A stretch of DNA of 64,000 nucleotides from a virus, in the IMG/VR virus record IMGVR_UViG_3300002138_000190, positions 51,880-115,879 of that record. One strand, 5' to 3'. The translations under genes were made by a program, and so were the position numbers. The notes below the pieces were generated by a model. It was not told where the DNA came from and made no database searches. It saw only the letters and a program-made list of their open reading frames with translations. Positions 35,326-43,610 of this stretch are shown here, piece after piece (the stretch's first letter is position 1; every line of letters starts with the position of its first letter).

Positions 35326-36397
35326 TTATATTGTCTGTGGATCAGGATTAGTAGGTGCTGTCTTTGCAAGAAAAATGCATGATAATAAAAAAACTGTTTT
35401 AGTTATCGACAAAAGAAAACATGTTGCTGGCAACTGTTACACAGAGAAAATAAATGGAATTAATGTGCATAAGTATGGATGTCATATATTTCATACAAAT
35501 AAAGAAAATGTTTGGGATTTCTTAAACCAATTTTCAAAATTTAATAATTATAGGCACAAAGGCATTGTGAATTATAATGGTAAAATCTTTAGCTTTCCAT
35601 TAAACCTAATGACATTTTCACAATTGTGGAATGTTAAAACTCCTGATGAAGCTATTAAAAAAATAGAAACAGAAAAAATAAAAATTGAAAACCCAAAAAA
35701 CTTAGAGGAATGGTGTCTTGCAAATGTTGGAAAAGAAATATATAAAATTTTTATAAAAGAATATACAAGTAAACAATGGAACAAAAATCCAAAAGATTTG
35801 CCTATAAGCATAATAAAAAGAATTCCAATTAGATTTGACTTCAATGATGATTATTTCCATACATCAAATTATCAAGGCATACCAGAGAATGGATATACAA
35901 ATTTAATAAATAATATTCTAGATGGTATTAGAGTTGAATTAAATACTGATATTTTTAAAACTAATTGGAAAAGTTATGCTAATAAATTAATATATTGTGG
36001 TGCAATAGATCAATATTATGAATATTGCTTTGGAAAATTAGAATATAGAAGTCTGCGTTGGGAACACAAAGAAGTAAATGGAGATTTTCAAGGACATTCT
36101 GTTGTTAACTATACAGACAGTAAAACAAAATTTACTAGAATCATAGAACACAAACATTTTGATAAACTTAAATTTGATAAATCAATTGTAAGTTATGAAT
36201 TTCCTCAAGATTTTAAAGATAAAAATGAGCCATACTATCCAATAAATGACGAGAAGAATAATTTAATTTATTCAAAGTATAAGAAAATTCATAATCCAAA
36301 TGTTGTTTTTACAGGAAGATTAGGAATTTACAAGTACATTGACATGGATGATGCTGTTTCTTTAGCTTTTAAAAATGCAGAAAATGAGCTAACTTAA
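35315..36397 (+). CDS. glf: UDP-galactopyranose mutase
   Basis: 360 residues, the usual size (about 370). It is an FAD enzyme that interconverts UDP-galactopyranose and UDP-galactofuranose. The Rossmann GxGxxG lies at residues 9-14, followed by DKRKHVAGN (residues 32-40), the GCHIFHTN motif at about 55-62, FPLNLMTFSQLW at about 95, and the C-terminal GRLGIYKYIDMDDAV that contacts FAD. All core motifs are intact, so it is probably active. It provides the donor for galactofuranose-containing polysaccharides and is usually found in O-antigen or capsule clusters. Confidence 0.92.
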   Translation: MKYDYIVCGSGLVGAVFARKMHDNKKTVLVIDKRKHVAGNCYTEKINGINVHKYGCHIFHTNKENVWDFLNQFSKFNNYRHKGIVNYNGKIFSFPLNLMTFSQLWNVKTPDEAIKKIETEKIKIENPKNLEEWCLANVGKEIYKIFIKEYTSKQWNKNPKDLPISIIKRIPIRFDFNDDYFHTSNYQGIPENGYTNLINNILDGIRVELNTDIFKTNWKSYANKLIYCGAIDQYYEYCFGKLEYRSLRWEHKEVNGDFQGHSVVNYTDSKTKFTRIIEHKHFDKLKFDKSIVSYEFPQDFKDKNEPYYPINDEKNNLIYSKYKKIHNPNVVFTGRLGIYKYIDMDDAVSLAFKNAENELT

Positions 36398-37177
36398 TTT
36401 TTTTATTTTTAAAATAGGGTTTAAAATACTTAAGTTTTTTGACGAGCCAGTAAAACTTATACAAGGTATTTTCCATACAATAAATATTAAAACTTCTAAG
36501 AACAATATGAAATAAAAATTAATGTATTTTTCAAAATGTTTTTTTTCTAGCTCAAAAACATTTATTGTTTTTTTCATTTGACGAGCTAAATTTTTATTAT
36601 CTAAAAGAATTTTGAAAGTTGTATCTTTGCAAATAAATAATTTTTTATAAAAGCATATGAATGCAAATAAGTATTCATATTTTTTCTTGAAAAAACAAGT
36701 TTCTACTTTTTTTGAGAATGCTTCAAAAAGTACAACTCTGCTAATTGCAAAATAATAAGTATTAGATGCATGTGTTTTGTACAAGTTACAATTTATTTTA
36801 TGGTAGAATCTTGGCTCTTCAGTTATAATTTGTTTAAAAGCACTACAACTAGTAGTAAAATCAATAATTCCTGCTTTTTCTTTATATTTTCCATAGTACC
36901 AAGAAGTTCTTTCTATTGTCTCTAATAAATATTTTTCATCAGCAGAAATATTTACAAATAAAAATTGTTTGTGGGTTTTTTTAAAAGCTATTCGTTCTAG
37001 TATTTTATTCATGTACTTAGATTTTACATTTATTAATTTTTTACTTTTACAATCAAGTTCTTTTCCAAAGTTTAAAAACAAAAAACTTATTTTGTTGTTT
37101 TTGCAAAGATGTAATAGTTTTTTGTTTATTTTTTCTTTTTCGTTTCTTACGAATATTATCATCGTTTCATCAAGCAT
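36389..37177 (-). CDS. Unknown protein with a C-terminal hydrophobic segment
   Basis: 262 residues. The N-terminal part resembles a small alpha/beta fold (MIIFVRNEKEKINKKLL, ISFLFLNFGKELD, KQFLFVNISADEKYLLETIERTSWYYGKYKEKAGIIDF). The C-terminal part has a hydrophobic helix at about 223-237 (FYFILFLEVLIFIVW), probably membrane-bound. The stop overlaps the convergent glf stop region by 9 nt. Placement between glf and a GT-A gene suggests a glycosyltransferase or a partner, though no motif proves it. Confidence 0.45.
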   Translation of the reverse strand: MLDETMIIFVRNEKEKINKKLLHLCKNNKISFLFLNFGKELDCKSKKLINVKSKYMNKILERIAFKKTHKQFLFVNISADEKYLLETIERTSWYYGKYKEKAGIIDFTTSCSAFKQIITEEPRFYHKINCNLYKTHASNTYYFAISRVVLFEAFSKKVETCFFKKKYEYLFAFICFYKKLFICKDTTFKILLDNKNLARQMKKTINVFELEKKHFEKYINFYFILFLEVLIFIVWKIPCISFTGSSKNLSILNPILKIKKLS

Positions 37178-37937
37178 TAAAAAGATCCTTATTTTTTACT
37201 GGATGAACCACACATGTTTTTTCAGTTAATTCATTTTTTTTAATAGATGGTTGAAATCTCATTCTGTAAAAGTTACTCATCCCTGTGTATTTCTCAACTT
37301 TTTTCGAGCATAAATTAAAAACCCCATGTTTTAGCACCATGCAAGCAGTTGGTATAAAAACTTCTGCCATGTCATATTGGAAAAAATTTGGGTAATTATA
37401 GCAGTCAGGTATTAAAGTTGAATAATTTAAAAAATCTGGAAGTAATTTTTCACACAATTGTTTCATGAAAACACTCCCAATAAAGTAACAACATCCCAAC
37501 ATGCAAAAATGAGTACGAATAACTTTCTTAAAGAATTTTTGAAACAAATAACCATCACAAAAAATACCTCTAAAATCAGAAGTTACTAATTGATAATTTT
37601 TATTAAGCAAACTTAAATCTTTTTTTATTGTGTCATTTAAAATAAAATTATCATACTCGCAATAGCAGTACCATTTTTTATCTGGAAATTTCTTATAAGT
37701 TTCAATTAAGTTATAAAAAACATTTCTGTATGGATTTCTTCTAAAATTATGTTTAAATCCTTTTATTATTGTAACATCTTTGAATTTATCTAAAGGCCAA
37801 GAATCATATCCAGATTCTTCTATTAGCATGTGTATGTTTTCAGTTAGATTCATTTGCAAAAGATTTACATTTGTCCTTACTATAAAAGGATCAGCATGCA
37901 CATTAAGAGCAACCGCAATGTCTTCAGATAACACCAT
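37170..37937 (-). CDS. GT-A-like glycosyltransferase
   Basis: About 255 residues. Several starts are possible: ATG at 37937 or an earlier one at 37943, both overlapping the deoxyribosyltransferase end by about 14-20 nt. It has an ALNVHADPFIVRTNVNLL opening and a central KKWYCYCEYDNFIL near residue 95; the EYD there takes the DxD metal-binding place. Then come LVTSDFRGIFCDGYLF and CCYFIGSVFMKQLCEKLLPDF. The layout fits a small retaining or inverting GT-A enzyme. The sugar is unknown. Confidence 0.55.
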   Translation of the reverse strand: MVLSEDIAVALNVHADPFIVRTNVNLLQMNLTENIHMLIEESGYDSWPLDKFKDVTIIKGFKHNFRRNPYRNVFYNLIETYKKFPDKKWYCYCEYDNFILNDTIKKDLSLLNKNYQLVTSDFRGIFCDGYLFQKFFKKVIRTHFCMLGCCYFIGSVFMKQLCEKLLPDFLNYSTLIPDCYNYPNFFQYDMAEVFIPTACMVLKHGVFNLCSKKVEKYTGMSNFYRMRFQPSIKKNELTEKTCVVHPVKNKDLFNA

Positions 37938-38436
37938 ATACAAAATCCCATCTGCTATTTTTGATCAAATTGCCTTTATTGACATTTTCTAAATAATAAT
38001 AAATTTCATTCCATGAATTAAAAAATATTTCATGTTTCATAAAACCATAATACCATATTGGGATATTTTCTTTCCCTTCAGGACAAATTAACATAACAGG
38101 TTTTTTCATATTATTTGCATTTATTATTTCATTGTGAGTTCCAACTGTTGGAACTTTATATGGCAAGTAAGCAATTAAAGCATCACAACGATCAACCATA
38201 GTCAAATCTTTCCTAACAAATTTATTTGCAATTTCAGTTAATTTATTGAAATTTTTTTCTTCTTTGTATTGATTGATTTTATCAATCCATTGTTGTTTTG
38301 GATCAGAAAATGGATCAAAAACATTAATGTTAAATTTTACTTTTAAATTTTCAATAACATCTTTTCTCCAATTGATTTCACTTCCAAATTCTATTGGGCC
38401 TGATAAATAAAAGTTACTGTTTTTTAAATAATTCAT
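37924..38436 (-). CDS. Nucleoside 2-deoxyribosyltransferase-like protein
   Basis: 170 residues from ATG 38436, with an AAAGGGAAG Shine-Dalgarno. The family pattern is present: FYLSGPIEFG at residues 8-17, NWRKDVIENL, INVFDPFSDPKQQW, then VRKDLTMVDRCDALIAYLPYKVPTVGTHNEIINANNMKKPVMLI, where the cDaliay, GT-x-x-E and A-x-x-x-x-K-P elements belong to this superfamily. Members cleave or swap bases on deoxynucleosides or hydrolyse nucleotide N-glycosidic bonds. In a phage it may salvage or remove specific bases, or act in a nucleotide-sugar context given the neighbours. Confidence 0.7.
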   Translation of the reverse strand: MNYLKNSNFYLSGPIEFGSEINWRKDVIENLKVKFNINVFDPFSDPKQQWIDKINQYKEEKNFNKLTEIANKFVRKDLTMVDRCDALIAYLPYKVPTVGTHNEIINANNMKKPVMLICPEGKENIPIWYYGFMKHEIFFNSWNEIYYYLENVNKGNLIKNSRWDFVYGVI

Positions 38437-38546
38437 GAAACTTCCCTTTAATTTAAATTTAACAATATTTCTTGTGAAAATCAATTAAAAAAAAAAATTA
38501 TTACTATTTTGAATAATAATAATATAAACTTAGAAAGGCAAATAAA

Positions 38547-38753
38547 ATGATTGTATTACCGTTAGATATTAAGCTTCAATGTACTTTTGGTGTTGTTGAT
38601 ACAGAAACCAATTCGATTATTAAAAAAGAAGGTTTTAATGTTGACATACAGAAGCTAGATGCAGATTTATTCAAGCAAGCATTTGAGTCTTTGGAAAAAA
38701 TCAGGTTGGAAATAGCAAACAACATTAACAATCCTGCACCAGTTATTGATTAA
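38547..38753 (+). CDS. Small unknown protein
   Basis: 68 residues with a GAAAGG Shine-Dalgarno. The beginning MIVLPLDIKLQCTFGVVDTETNSIIKKEGFNVDIQ is a likely beta hairpin pair; the end is a helix with KQAFESLEKIRLEIANNI. It is transcribed divergently from the deoxyribosyltransferase. No family is recognised. Confidence 0.55.
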   Translation: MIVLPLDIKLQCTFGVVDTETNSIIKKEGFNVDIQKLDADLFKQAFESLEKIRLEIANNINNPAPVID

Positions 38754-38785
38754 ATAAAATATTTTTTGTAATTTTTGGTTGTATT

Positions 38786-38793
38786 AATAAATA
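38786..38793 (+). promoter_or_regulatory. AATAAATA element 4 nt before ATG
   Basis: AATAAATA followed by AATT and the ATG at 38798, with no Shine-Dalgarno. It has the same spacing as the elements at 8866, 10930 and 32770. Confidence 0.5.
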
Positions 38794-38797
38794 AATT

Positions 38798-38989
38798 ATG
38801 CCTTTTCATAGTAAAGTACAATCTGATAAATGTTATGCCACAGGTGGGTTTAATGGTGCTGTTGACTGTGATGAATGGGCAGCAGAAACTGATTATAAGA
38901 CATTGCCACATAGGTTACATCCTTCAAAGGTAAAAAAAGGCAAGAGAAAATCTTTTAAAGAATGGCTTGATCAAAGAGAAAGTATTTAA
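38798..38989 (+). CDS. Small unknown protein
   Basis: 63 residues (MPFHSKVQSDKCYATGGFNGAVDCDEWAAE...). It contains two Cys and a His/Lys-rich C-terminal part ending KSFKEWLDQRESI, which resembles the short F-x-x-[WF]-L helix at the N-termini of several other proteins here. Translation probably starts without a Shine-Dalgarno. The RmlD-like gene follows after 2 nt. Function unknown. Confidence 0.5.
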   Translation: MPFHSKVQSDKCYATGGFNGAVDCDEWAAETDYKTLPHRLHPSKVKKGKRKSFKEWLDQRESI

Positions 38990-38991
38990 CT

Positions 38992-39675
38992 GTGAAAGTT
39001 TTACTTACAGGGAGTTCAGGTTTATTAGGTTCTAAGCTTATCGAATATTTTCCATCTTGCTATTGCCCTTCTCATAAAGATTTTGACATTTCATCTGATA
39101 TTAATATTTTAAAAAAAACCTTACAAGAAAAATTAGGTGGCTTAGATTTATTAATACATTGTGCTTCTTTGAAAAATGAAGCTTGTACTAAAGATTATCA
39201 TCAAGCATTTAAAACTAATTGTTTAGGCACATTAAATATGGTTTCTTTGTGTCATGAGTTCAATTCTAAAATAGTTTTTATTTCTACTGATTATATTTTC
39301 AAAGGTGATAATGGAGATTATTCAATAAATGATTCTTTTTATCCTGTTAATTATTATGGAGAAACAAAATTAGCTGGTGAGTTTTGTGTTAAAAGTTTAA
39401 AGAAATATCTCATAATAAGATTATCTTTTTGTCCTGATGTATATCCATATGAAACTGCTTTCATAGATCAAATAACCACAAGGTTGAAAATAACAGATGC
39501 TGTAACCCAAATTGTAAACGCAGTAAAAAATGATTATGCTGGAATCATACATTTAAAAGGAAAAAAACAATCTGTTTATGATTATGCAATTAGTACTTCA
39601 AATGGTAAAGAAATTAAAAAAATAAAACTTGCTGACAATAGCTTAATTAGACCTAAAGATAGTAGCTTAATTTAA
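38992..39675 (+). CDS. RmlD-like sugar-nucleotide reductase (SDR)
   Basis: 227 residues from GTG 38992. It carries the NAD(P) fingerprint TGSSGLLGS at 6-14, a CASLKNEACTK segment, STDYIFKGDNGDYS near residue 97, and the catalytic YYGETK (Tyr-x-x-x-Lys), all typical of dTDP-4-dehydrorhamnose reductases. It is shorter than RmlD (about 290) and lacks most of the substrate domain, so the substrate may differ. The stop overlaps the next ATG. It belongs to the sugar-donor set of the island. Confidence 0.7.
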   Translation: MKVLLTGSSGLLGSKLIEYFPSCYCPSHKDFDISSDINILKKTLQEKLGGLDLLIHCASLKNEACTKDYHQAFKTNCLGTLNMVSLCHEFNSKIVFISTDYIFKGDNGDYSINDSFYPVNYYGETKLAGEFCVKSLKKYLIIRLSFCPDVYPYETAFIDQITTRLKITDAVTQIVNAVKNDYAGIIHLKGKKQSVYDYAISTSNGKEIKKIKLADNSLIRPKDSSLI

Positions 39676-40538
39676 TGTTAAAGAATAAAAAACAAGCAGC
39701 TGTATTTACAATAGTGAAAAATGAAAAATTTTTTATTCCTATATGGCTTAATTATTACAAAAAACATTTTGAAAAAAAAGATATTTATATACTTAATCAT
39801 CAATCTGATGACAACAGTTTAAAAGATGTTGATGTAAATATAATAAATATTGAAAATGATTTTTTCCAAGATAATAATTGGCTTTTGAATGTCACAAAAG
39901 CATATCAAAAAAAATTATTAGAAACTTATAATCAAGTGTTATTTACAAATATTGATGAAATTATTGTTCCCAATAAGAATAAATTTCCTGATTTAAAAAC
40001 ATTTATTAAAACCAATAAACAAAATGTTACAAGGTGTGTTGGAAGAGAGTTTTTGCATTTTATTCATGATGAAAAAAATGATTTTGATCAAAATAAAAAA
40101 ATAACTGAACAAAGATCTTTTTATTATGAAAATAATAATGTTTATAGCAAGACTTTGCTTTCAAAAGTTTCTTTGGATTGGACTTTTGGATGGCACAATG
40201 TTAAAAACTATAGTTTAGAAAAAGATGAAAATTTAATATTGTTTCACTTGCACAGAATTGATTTTTTAAATTGTAGAAATAGACATTTTAACAACACTAA
40301 AAGAAACTGGTATAAGCCAGACTTAGAAAAAAATAAATGGGCATGGCACTTTTTAATACATGACGAAAAAGAATTTTTTAAATGGTTTTATTTTATAGAA
40401 GGTGCTTGTATTTTAAATGCTGAAAAGTATTACAATGTGTTTCAAGAAGCATTACTTAAATATACAGAAGAAAATATTTACAAGCAATCTTTTGGTGTTT
40501 GTAAAAAAATTGAAGATTGTTATGTTGGGGAATTCTAA
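39675..40538 (+). CDS. Glycosyltransferase, Glyco_tranf_2_4/GT92-like
   Basis: 287 residues. FTIVKNEKFFIPIWLNYYKKHF at 11-32 is the opening signature of this family, followed by DIYILNHQSDDNSLKDV and QVLFTNIDEIIVPN, where the IDE sits at the metal-binding place. LILFHLHRIDFLNCRNRH is the usual C-terminal acceptor-side motif. It starts overlapping the RmlD-like stop. Its stop shares bases with the stop of the convergent gene at 40535. Confidence 0.7.
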   Translation: MLKNKKQAAVFTIVKNEKFFIPIWLNYYKKHFEKKDIYILNHQSDDNSLKDVDVNIINIENDFFQDNNWLLNVTKAYQKKLLETYNQVLFTNIDEIIVPNKNKFPDLKTFIKTNKQNVTRCVGREFLHFIHDEKNDFDQNKKITEQRSFYYENNNVYSKTLLSKVSLDWTFGWHNVKNYSLEKDENLILFHLHRIDFLNCRNRHFNNTKRNWYKPDLEKNKWAWHFLIHDEKEFFKWFYFIEGACILNAEKYYNVFQEALLKYTEENIYKQSFGVCKKIEDCYVGEF

Positions 40539-41344
40539 ATTAAAATTTTCATTTTTTTAAATTCTTTTCTTATTAATTCTACTTCTAATAAGTTATTGCA
40601 TTTTGGTAATACTTCAGCCCATCTTTTTTCTATTTTTTCTTCTGTTAAATCTATATGATTCCAGCTATATCCTAATTGTTTATCTCTTTCTGGTATTCTT
40701 GAGGATGCTTGTAGCTTTCTTTTTAATTGTGGATAAAATGGTGCAAATCTATACCAGAACAATATTAAATCATGTATAAGTGGAATATTAGTAGGATATT
40801 CTAACACATAAGGATTTTTTTTATTTTTTGGAGTATCAAAATGTCTTCCAACATAATAATGTCCATGACTTTTTTTATGTAGTATTCTATGCCTCCAAGG
40901 GTCAGTAAATCCATGATGTCTTTGCAATAATAAATTTTTACAATTATTAAAATTATTATTTATTTTTTGATAAGATGTATCATTAATTTGATATCCATGT
41001 AATCTTACCATATCGTAATTTGAATCATCTAACTCTTGAACTTTTTTTCTAAAGTCTGAACAAATTATAAATTCAGTTGTGTTTAAAGAAATTTTCCATC
41101 CATTTAATTTTTCTTCACATTCCATAATTTCTTTGTCATTTATTTCTGAATCAAACCATTTGTAATTTTTTGCTGTGATAATTTCCCATGTTGGAACTAT
41201 ATTTCTAACTAAATCAAGGGTTGAATCAGTTGATTTGCAATCTAAAATAATGCCATGATCAAAAATTTTTTTATGATGCATTAGCCAATGTTTCAGCATG
41301 AATTCTTCATTATAAGTTCCAACAACAACATTTAACTTAATCAT
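40535..41344 (-). CDS. Glycosyltransferase, Glyco_tranf_2_4-like
   Basis: 269 residues. NVVVGTYNEEFMLKHWLMHHKKIFDHGIILDCKSTDSTLD at 5-44 is the family signature (NEE-x-x-L-x-x-W, then STD-x-S/T). ICSDFRKKV follows near residue 95, at the DxD position. RHHGFTDPWRHRILHKKSHGHYYVGRH lies in the acceptor half. It is coupled with the sulfotransferase upstream by a 4-nt overlap. The transferred sugar is unknown. Confidence 0.7.
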   Translation of the reverse strand: MIKLNVVVGTYNEEFMLKHWLMHHKKIFDHGIILDCKSTDSTLDLVRNIVPTWEIITAKNYKWFDSEINDKEIMECEEKLNGWKISLNTTEFIICSDFRKKVQELDDSNYDMVRLHGYQINDTSYQKINNNFNNCKNLLLQRHHGFTDPWRHRILHKKSHGHYYVGRHFDTPKNKKNPYVLEYPTNIPLIHDLILFWYRFAPFYPQLKRKLQASSRIPERDKQLGYSWNHIDLTEEKIEKRWAEVLPKCNNLLEVELIRKEFKKMKILI

Positions 41345-41988
41345 GTAATTAATTCTTTTAAATAGTTACAATAATAATCTGTTTCATTTCTTTTCATTTT
41401 TATCATTTGACTTTTATCGCAGACATCATAAATATTTTTTATTTTTAAAAAATTTGATATCACTTCAAAAAAATTTTTTTTATTTTCTATCAAATCTTCA
41501 TAAAAAACTTCTATGTAATCAAAATCTTTTGTGAAATTTTTCCAACAATTAAAATATTTTAAATTTCTATAATATAAATCTAATAGTAATTTATCATCTA
41601 TTTCTATTTTTTGATCAAGGTAAAAATCATAATCTTTTTTGTTTTTTAAAAACCATATTTTAGATTTTTCACAAAAATAATGTGATACACTTTGTTCGAT
41701 AATATTTTTTCTTTGTATTACTATGAATTTGATATTAGGATGTTTTTGTATTATAAATTCTTTTTCTTCATCTTTAAATCCTTTAATGTCATAAAATATT
41801 CTTTGTAGTTTTAAAAATTTAGGGGGATTTGTCATTACTGTTTGCTTGCTGTCATAATCAAGATTTAATTCTTTAAATCTTGGGTCGAATAAATTTGTTG
41901 AATTTAAAACATCGACTAAATAAGATGATCCGCATCTAGGAACAGCTAATATCCATATAGGAAAAATTTTATTTATAAAGTGTATCAT
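41341..41988 (-). CDS. Sulfotransferase-like protein (Stf0-like)
   Basis: 215 residues. ILAVPRCGSSYLVDVL at 13-28 is the 5'-phosphosulfate loop. KFIVIQRKNIIEQSVSHYF near residue 87 is the 3'-phosphate-binding region (R-x-x-x-x-x-Q-x-x-S). These are the two cofactor-binding elements of PAPS-dependent sulfotransferases, here of the sugar (Stf0) type. It would move sulfate from PAPS onto a sugar hydroxyl. It lies between two glycosyltransferase genes. Confidence 0.68.
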   Translation of the reverse strand: MIHFINKIFPIWILAVPRCGSSYLVDVLNSTNLFDPRFKELNLDYDSKQTVMTNPPKFLKLQRIFYDIKGFKDEEKEFIIQKHPNIKFIVIQRKNIIEQSVSHYFCEKSKIWFLKNKKDYDFYLDQKIEIDDKLLLDLYYRNLKYFNCWKNFTKDFDYIEVFYEDLIENKKNFFEVISNFLKIKNIYDVCDKSQMIKMKRNETDYYCNYLKELIT

Positions 41989-41989
41989 T

Positions 41990-42844
41990 TTAAAGTATGT
42001 ATTTAAATTTGTTGGAAATTATTTTTTTAAAAACACTTGATAGTTTTTTATTCTGATTAAAAGTTATATTTTTCTTGTATTTTTGTAAATCATTAATGCT
42101 AAAGAAATCAGGTTTTTTATTTAAACTGTGAAATACTTTCATATTTTTAAATTCTTCGAGGTACATTTTTTCAAAATGTTCATAATCTGGAAAATTATAT
42201 CTTAATGGCAATTCTTTAAAATTAATTTCAAGTTCATATATTGTAATTGTTAATGCTACTTGTGCCAAGAAATAAAGTTTTTTGTATTTTTCTATTTTTT
42301 GTATTTTTTGCAAATTTTTATAAAAATTTTGTGCAATTGCTTTTTTAATTTTATCATTGGTTAAAACAAAACCAAAACTAATATAAAAAGGACATTCTTT
42401 TTTAGTGTTGTGTGTAATATAAGTTTTAATTGGAAATTTTATTTTGAAATATGAAAATAATTCTTTCCATTCAATTAAAGTTAATGGGGAGTCATAAGCT
42501 ATAACCCCTCCTAAATAATCAATTGGGGTTTCAAATTCATTTAACTCAGAGCACAAAAACATATCGCAGTCTATAAAAACACAAGTATCACATTTTTTTT
42601 CAATGTGCCACCTTACTGGTGGATGTGTCTTATAATGTTCATTTGAAAAAAATAAATCAAATGGTTTCAAAAAAAATTTTTCATTTTTTATTTTATTTTC
42701 TAATTCTTCGTCACGATAGATAATAGAATTTGATTTATTGCCTATTCCTGTCAAGACCAATGAAAGATAATATTTTTTCTTGGGCATAGTGCAAATAAAA
42801 GATTCAACTCTATGCCATAATTCTTTTTCATTAGATATTGTCAT
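41990..42844 (-). CDS. GT-A glycosyltransferase (ABO/DxD type)
   Basis: About 284 residues from ATG 42844; an ATG five codons upstream (42859) is possible but overlaps the neighbour more. MTISNEKELWHRVESFICTM opens the fold. KKCDTCVFIDCDMFLCSEL near residue 95 is the DxD metal site, followed by YLGGVIAYDSPL and ECPFYISFGFVLTNDKI. The C-terminus is basic. The pattern resembles ABO/GT6-like enzymes that move galactose-type sugars, but the exact family is not certain. Confidence 0.6.
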   Translation of the reverse strand: MTISNEKELWHRVESFICTMPKKKYYLSLVLTGIGNKSNSIIYRDEELENKIKNEKFFLKPFDLFFSNEHYKTHPPVRWHIEKKCDTCVFIDCDMFLCSELNEFETPIDYLGGVIAYDSPLTLIEWKELFSYFKIKFPIKTYITHNTKKECPFYISFGFVLTNDKIKKAIAQNFYKNLQKIQKIEKYKKLYFLAQVALTITIYELEINFKELPLRYNFPDYEHFEKMYLEEFKNMKVFHSLNKKPDFFSINDLQKYKKNITFNQNKKLSSVFKKIISNKFKYIL

Positions 42845-43610
42845 TAAAAAATGTATCATGAATTATTTTCTCATCAGGAAAATTAGGGAACAGTATTTTA
42901 TCTATTCTTTTCTCAATTCTTGTTTTGGGAAATCTTCTATTTATAAATGTTTTTTCTGTGCAATCATCAAATCTAAAATGACTAGTAAGTCTTATTTTAT
43001 TAGATTTATTTTCTCCAGATCTGTGAATAAGAAAGTTTGAAAAAAACAAAACATCTCCTAGATTCATTTTTATTTTTTCAAATTCAAAATTTAATTTTTT
43101 TGGCAATAATGGTATTCCACTATCATTCTCATGTTTTAAATATCCTAATAGATGTGACTTAGGAACAACTTCTAAATATCCCATATTGGCTTGCATTTTA
43201 GTTAATGGAAACCAACATGTTATTCCCTTTAGACTTCCTTGTGTACTTGGCCAGTCTTGGTGGGCATTAACTTTCCAATAGTTTTTACTCTTAGCAGTAT
43301 CTTTGCTACTAAATGAAATTAAAGGTCTAGTATTAACACTTGATTTTTCAATCCCTATTTCAGCGAGTGTTTTTTCAATTTTACAAGAAGTAAGTAATTT
43401 ATAAACACTTGTTAAATTTTGGCATAAATTAGCACAACCTAAAAAAGCATCAAAATCATTTTTGAAAACATATTTTATTATTTCATCTTCTTTTAATTTT
43501 TTACTGCAAAAATTTTTAAATAAAGATATTATTTCTTTTCTTACAATTAATAATTCTTCTTCTGAAAATAGTTTTCTTTTTAAGTAAAAGCCTTTTTTTA
43601 AATATTGCAT
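42831..43610 (-). CDS. Phytanoyl-CoA dioxygenase family (Fe(II)/2-oxoglutarate oxygenase)
   Basis: 259 residues. NAHQDWPSTQGS near residue 114 gives the H-x-D iron ligands. FLIHRSGENKSNKIRLTSHFRF near residue 195 gives the distal His and the Arg that binds 2-oxoglutarate. TCWFPLTKMQANMGYLEVVPKSH is the typical jellyroll strand of PhyH proteins. It would hydroxylate a small molecule; in this island a sugar, amino-sugar acyl group or lipid is likely. The end overlaps the neighbouring glycosyltransferase, showing one operon. Confidence 0.82.
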   Translation of the reverse strand: MQYLKKGFYLKRKLFSEEELLIVRKEIISLFKNFCSKKLKEDEIIKYVFKNDFDAFLGCANLCQNLTSVYKLLTSCKIEKTLAEIGIEKSSVNTRPLISFSSKDTAKSKNYWKVNAHQDWPSTQGSLKGITCWFPLTKMQANMGYLEVVPKSHLLGYLKHENDSGIPLLPKKLNFEFEKIKMNLGDVLFFSNFLIHRSGENKSNKIRLTSHFRFDDCTEKTFINRRFPKTRIEKRIDKILFPNFPDEKIIHDTFFNDNI

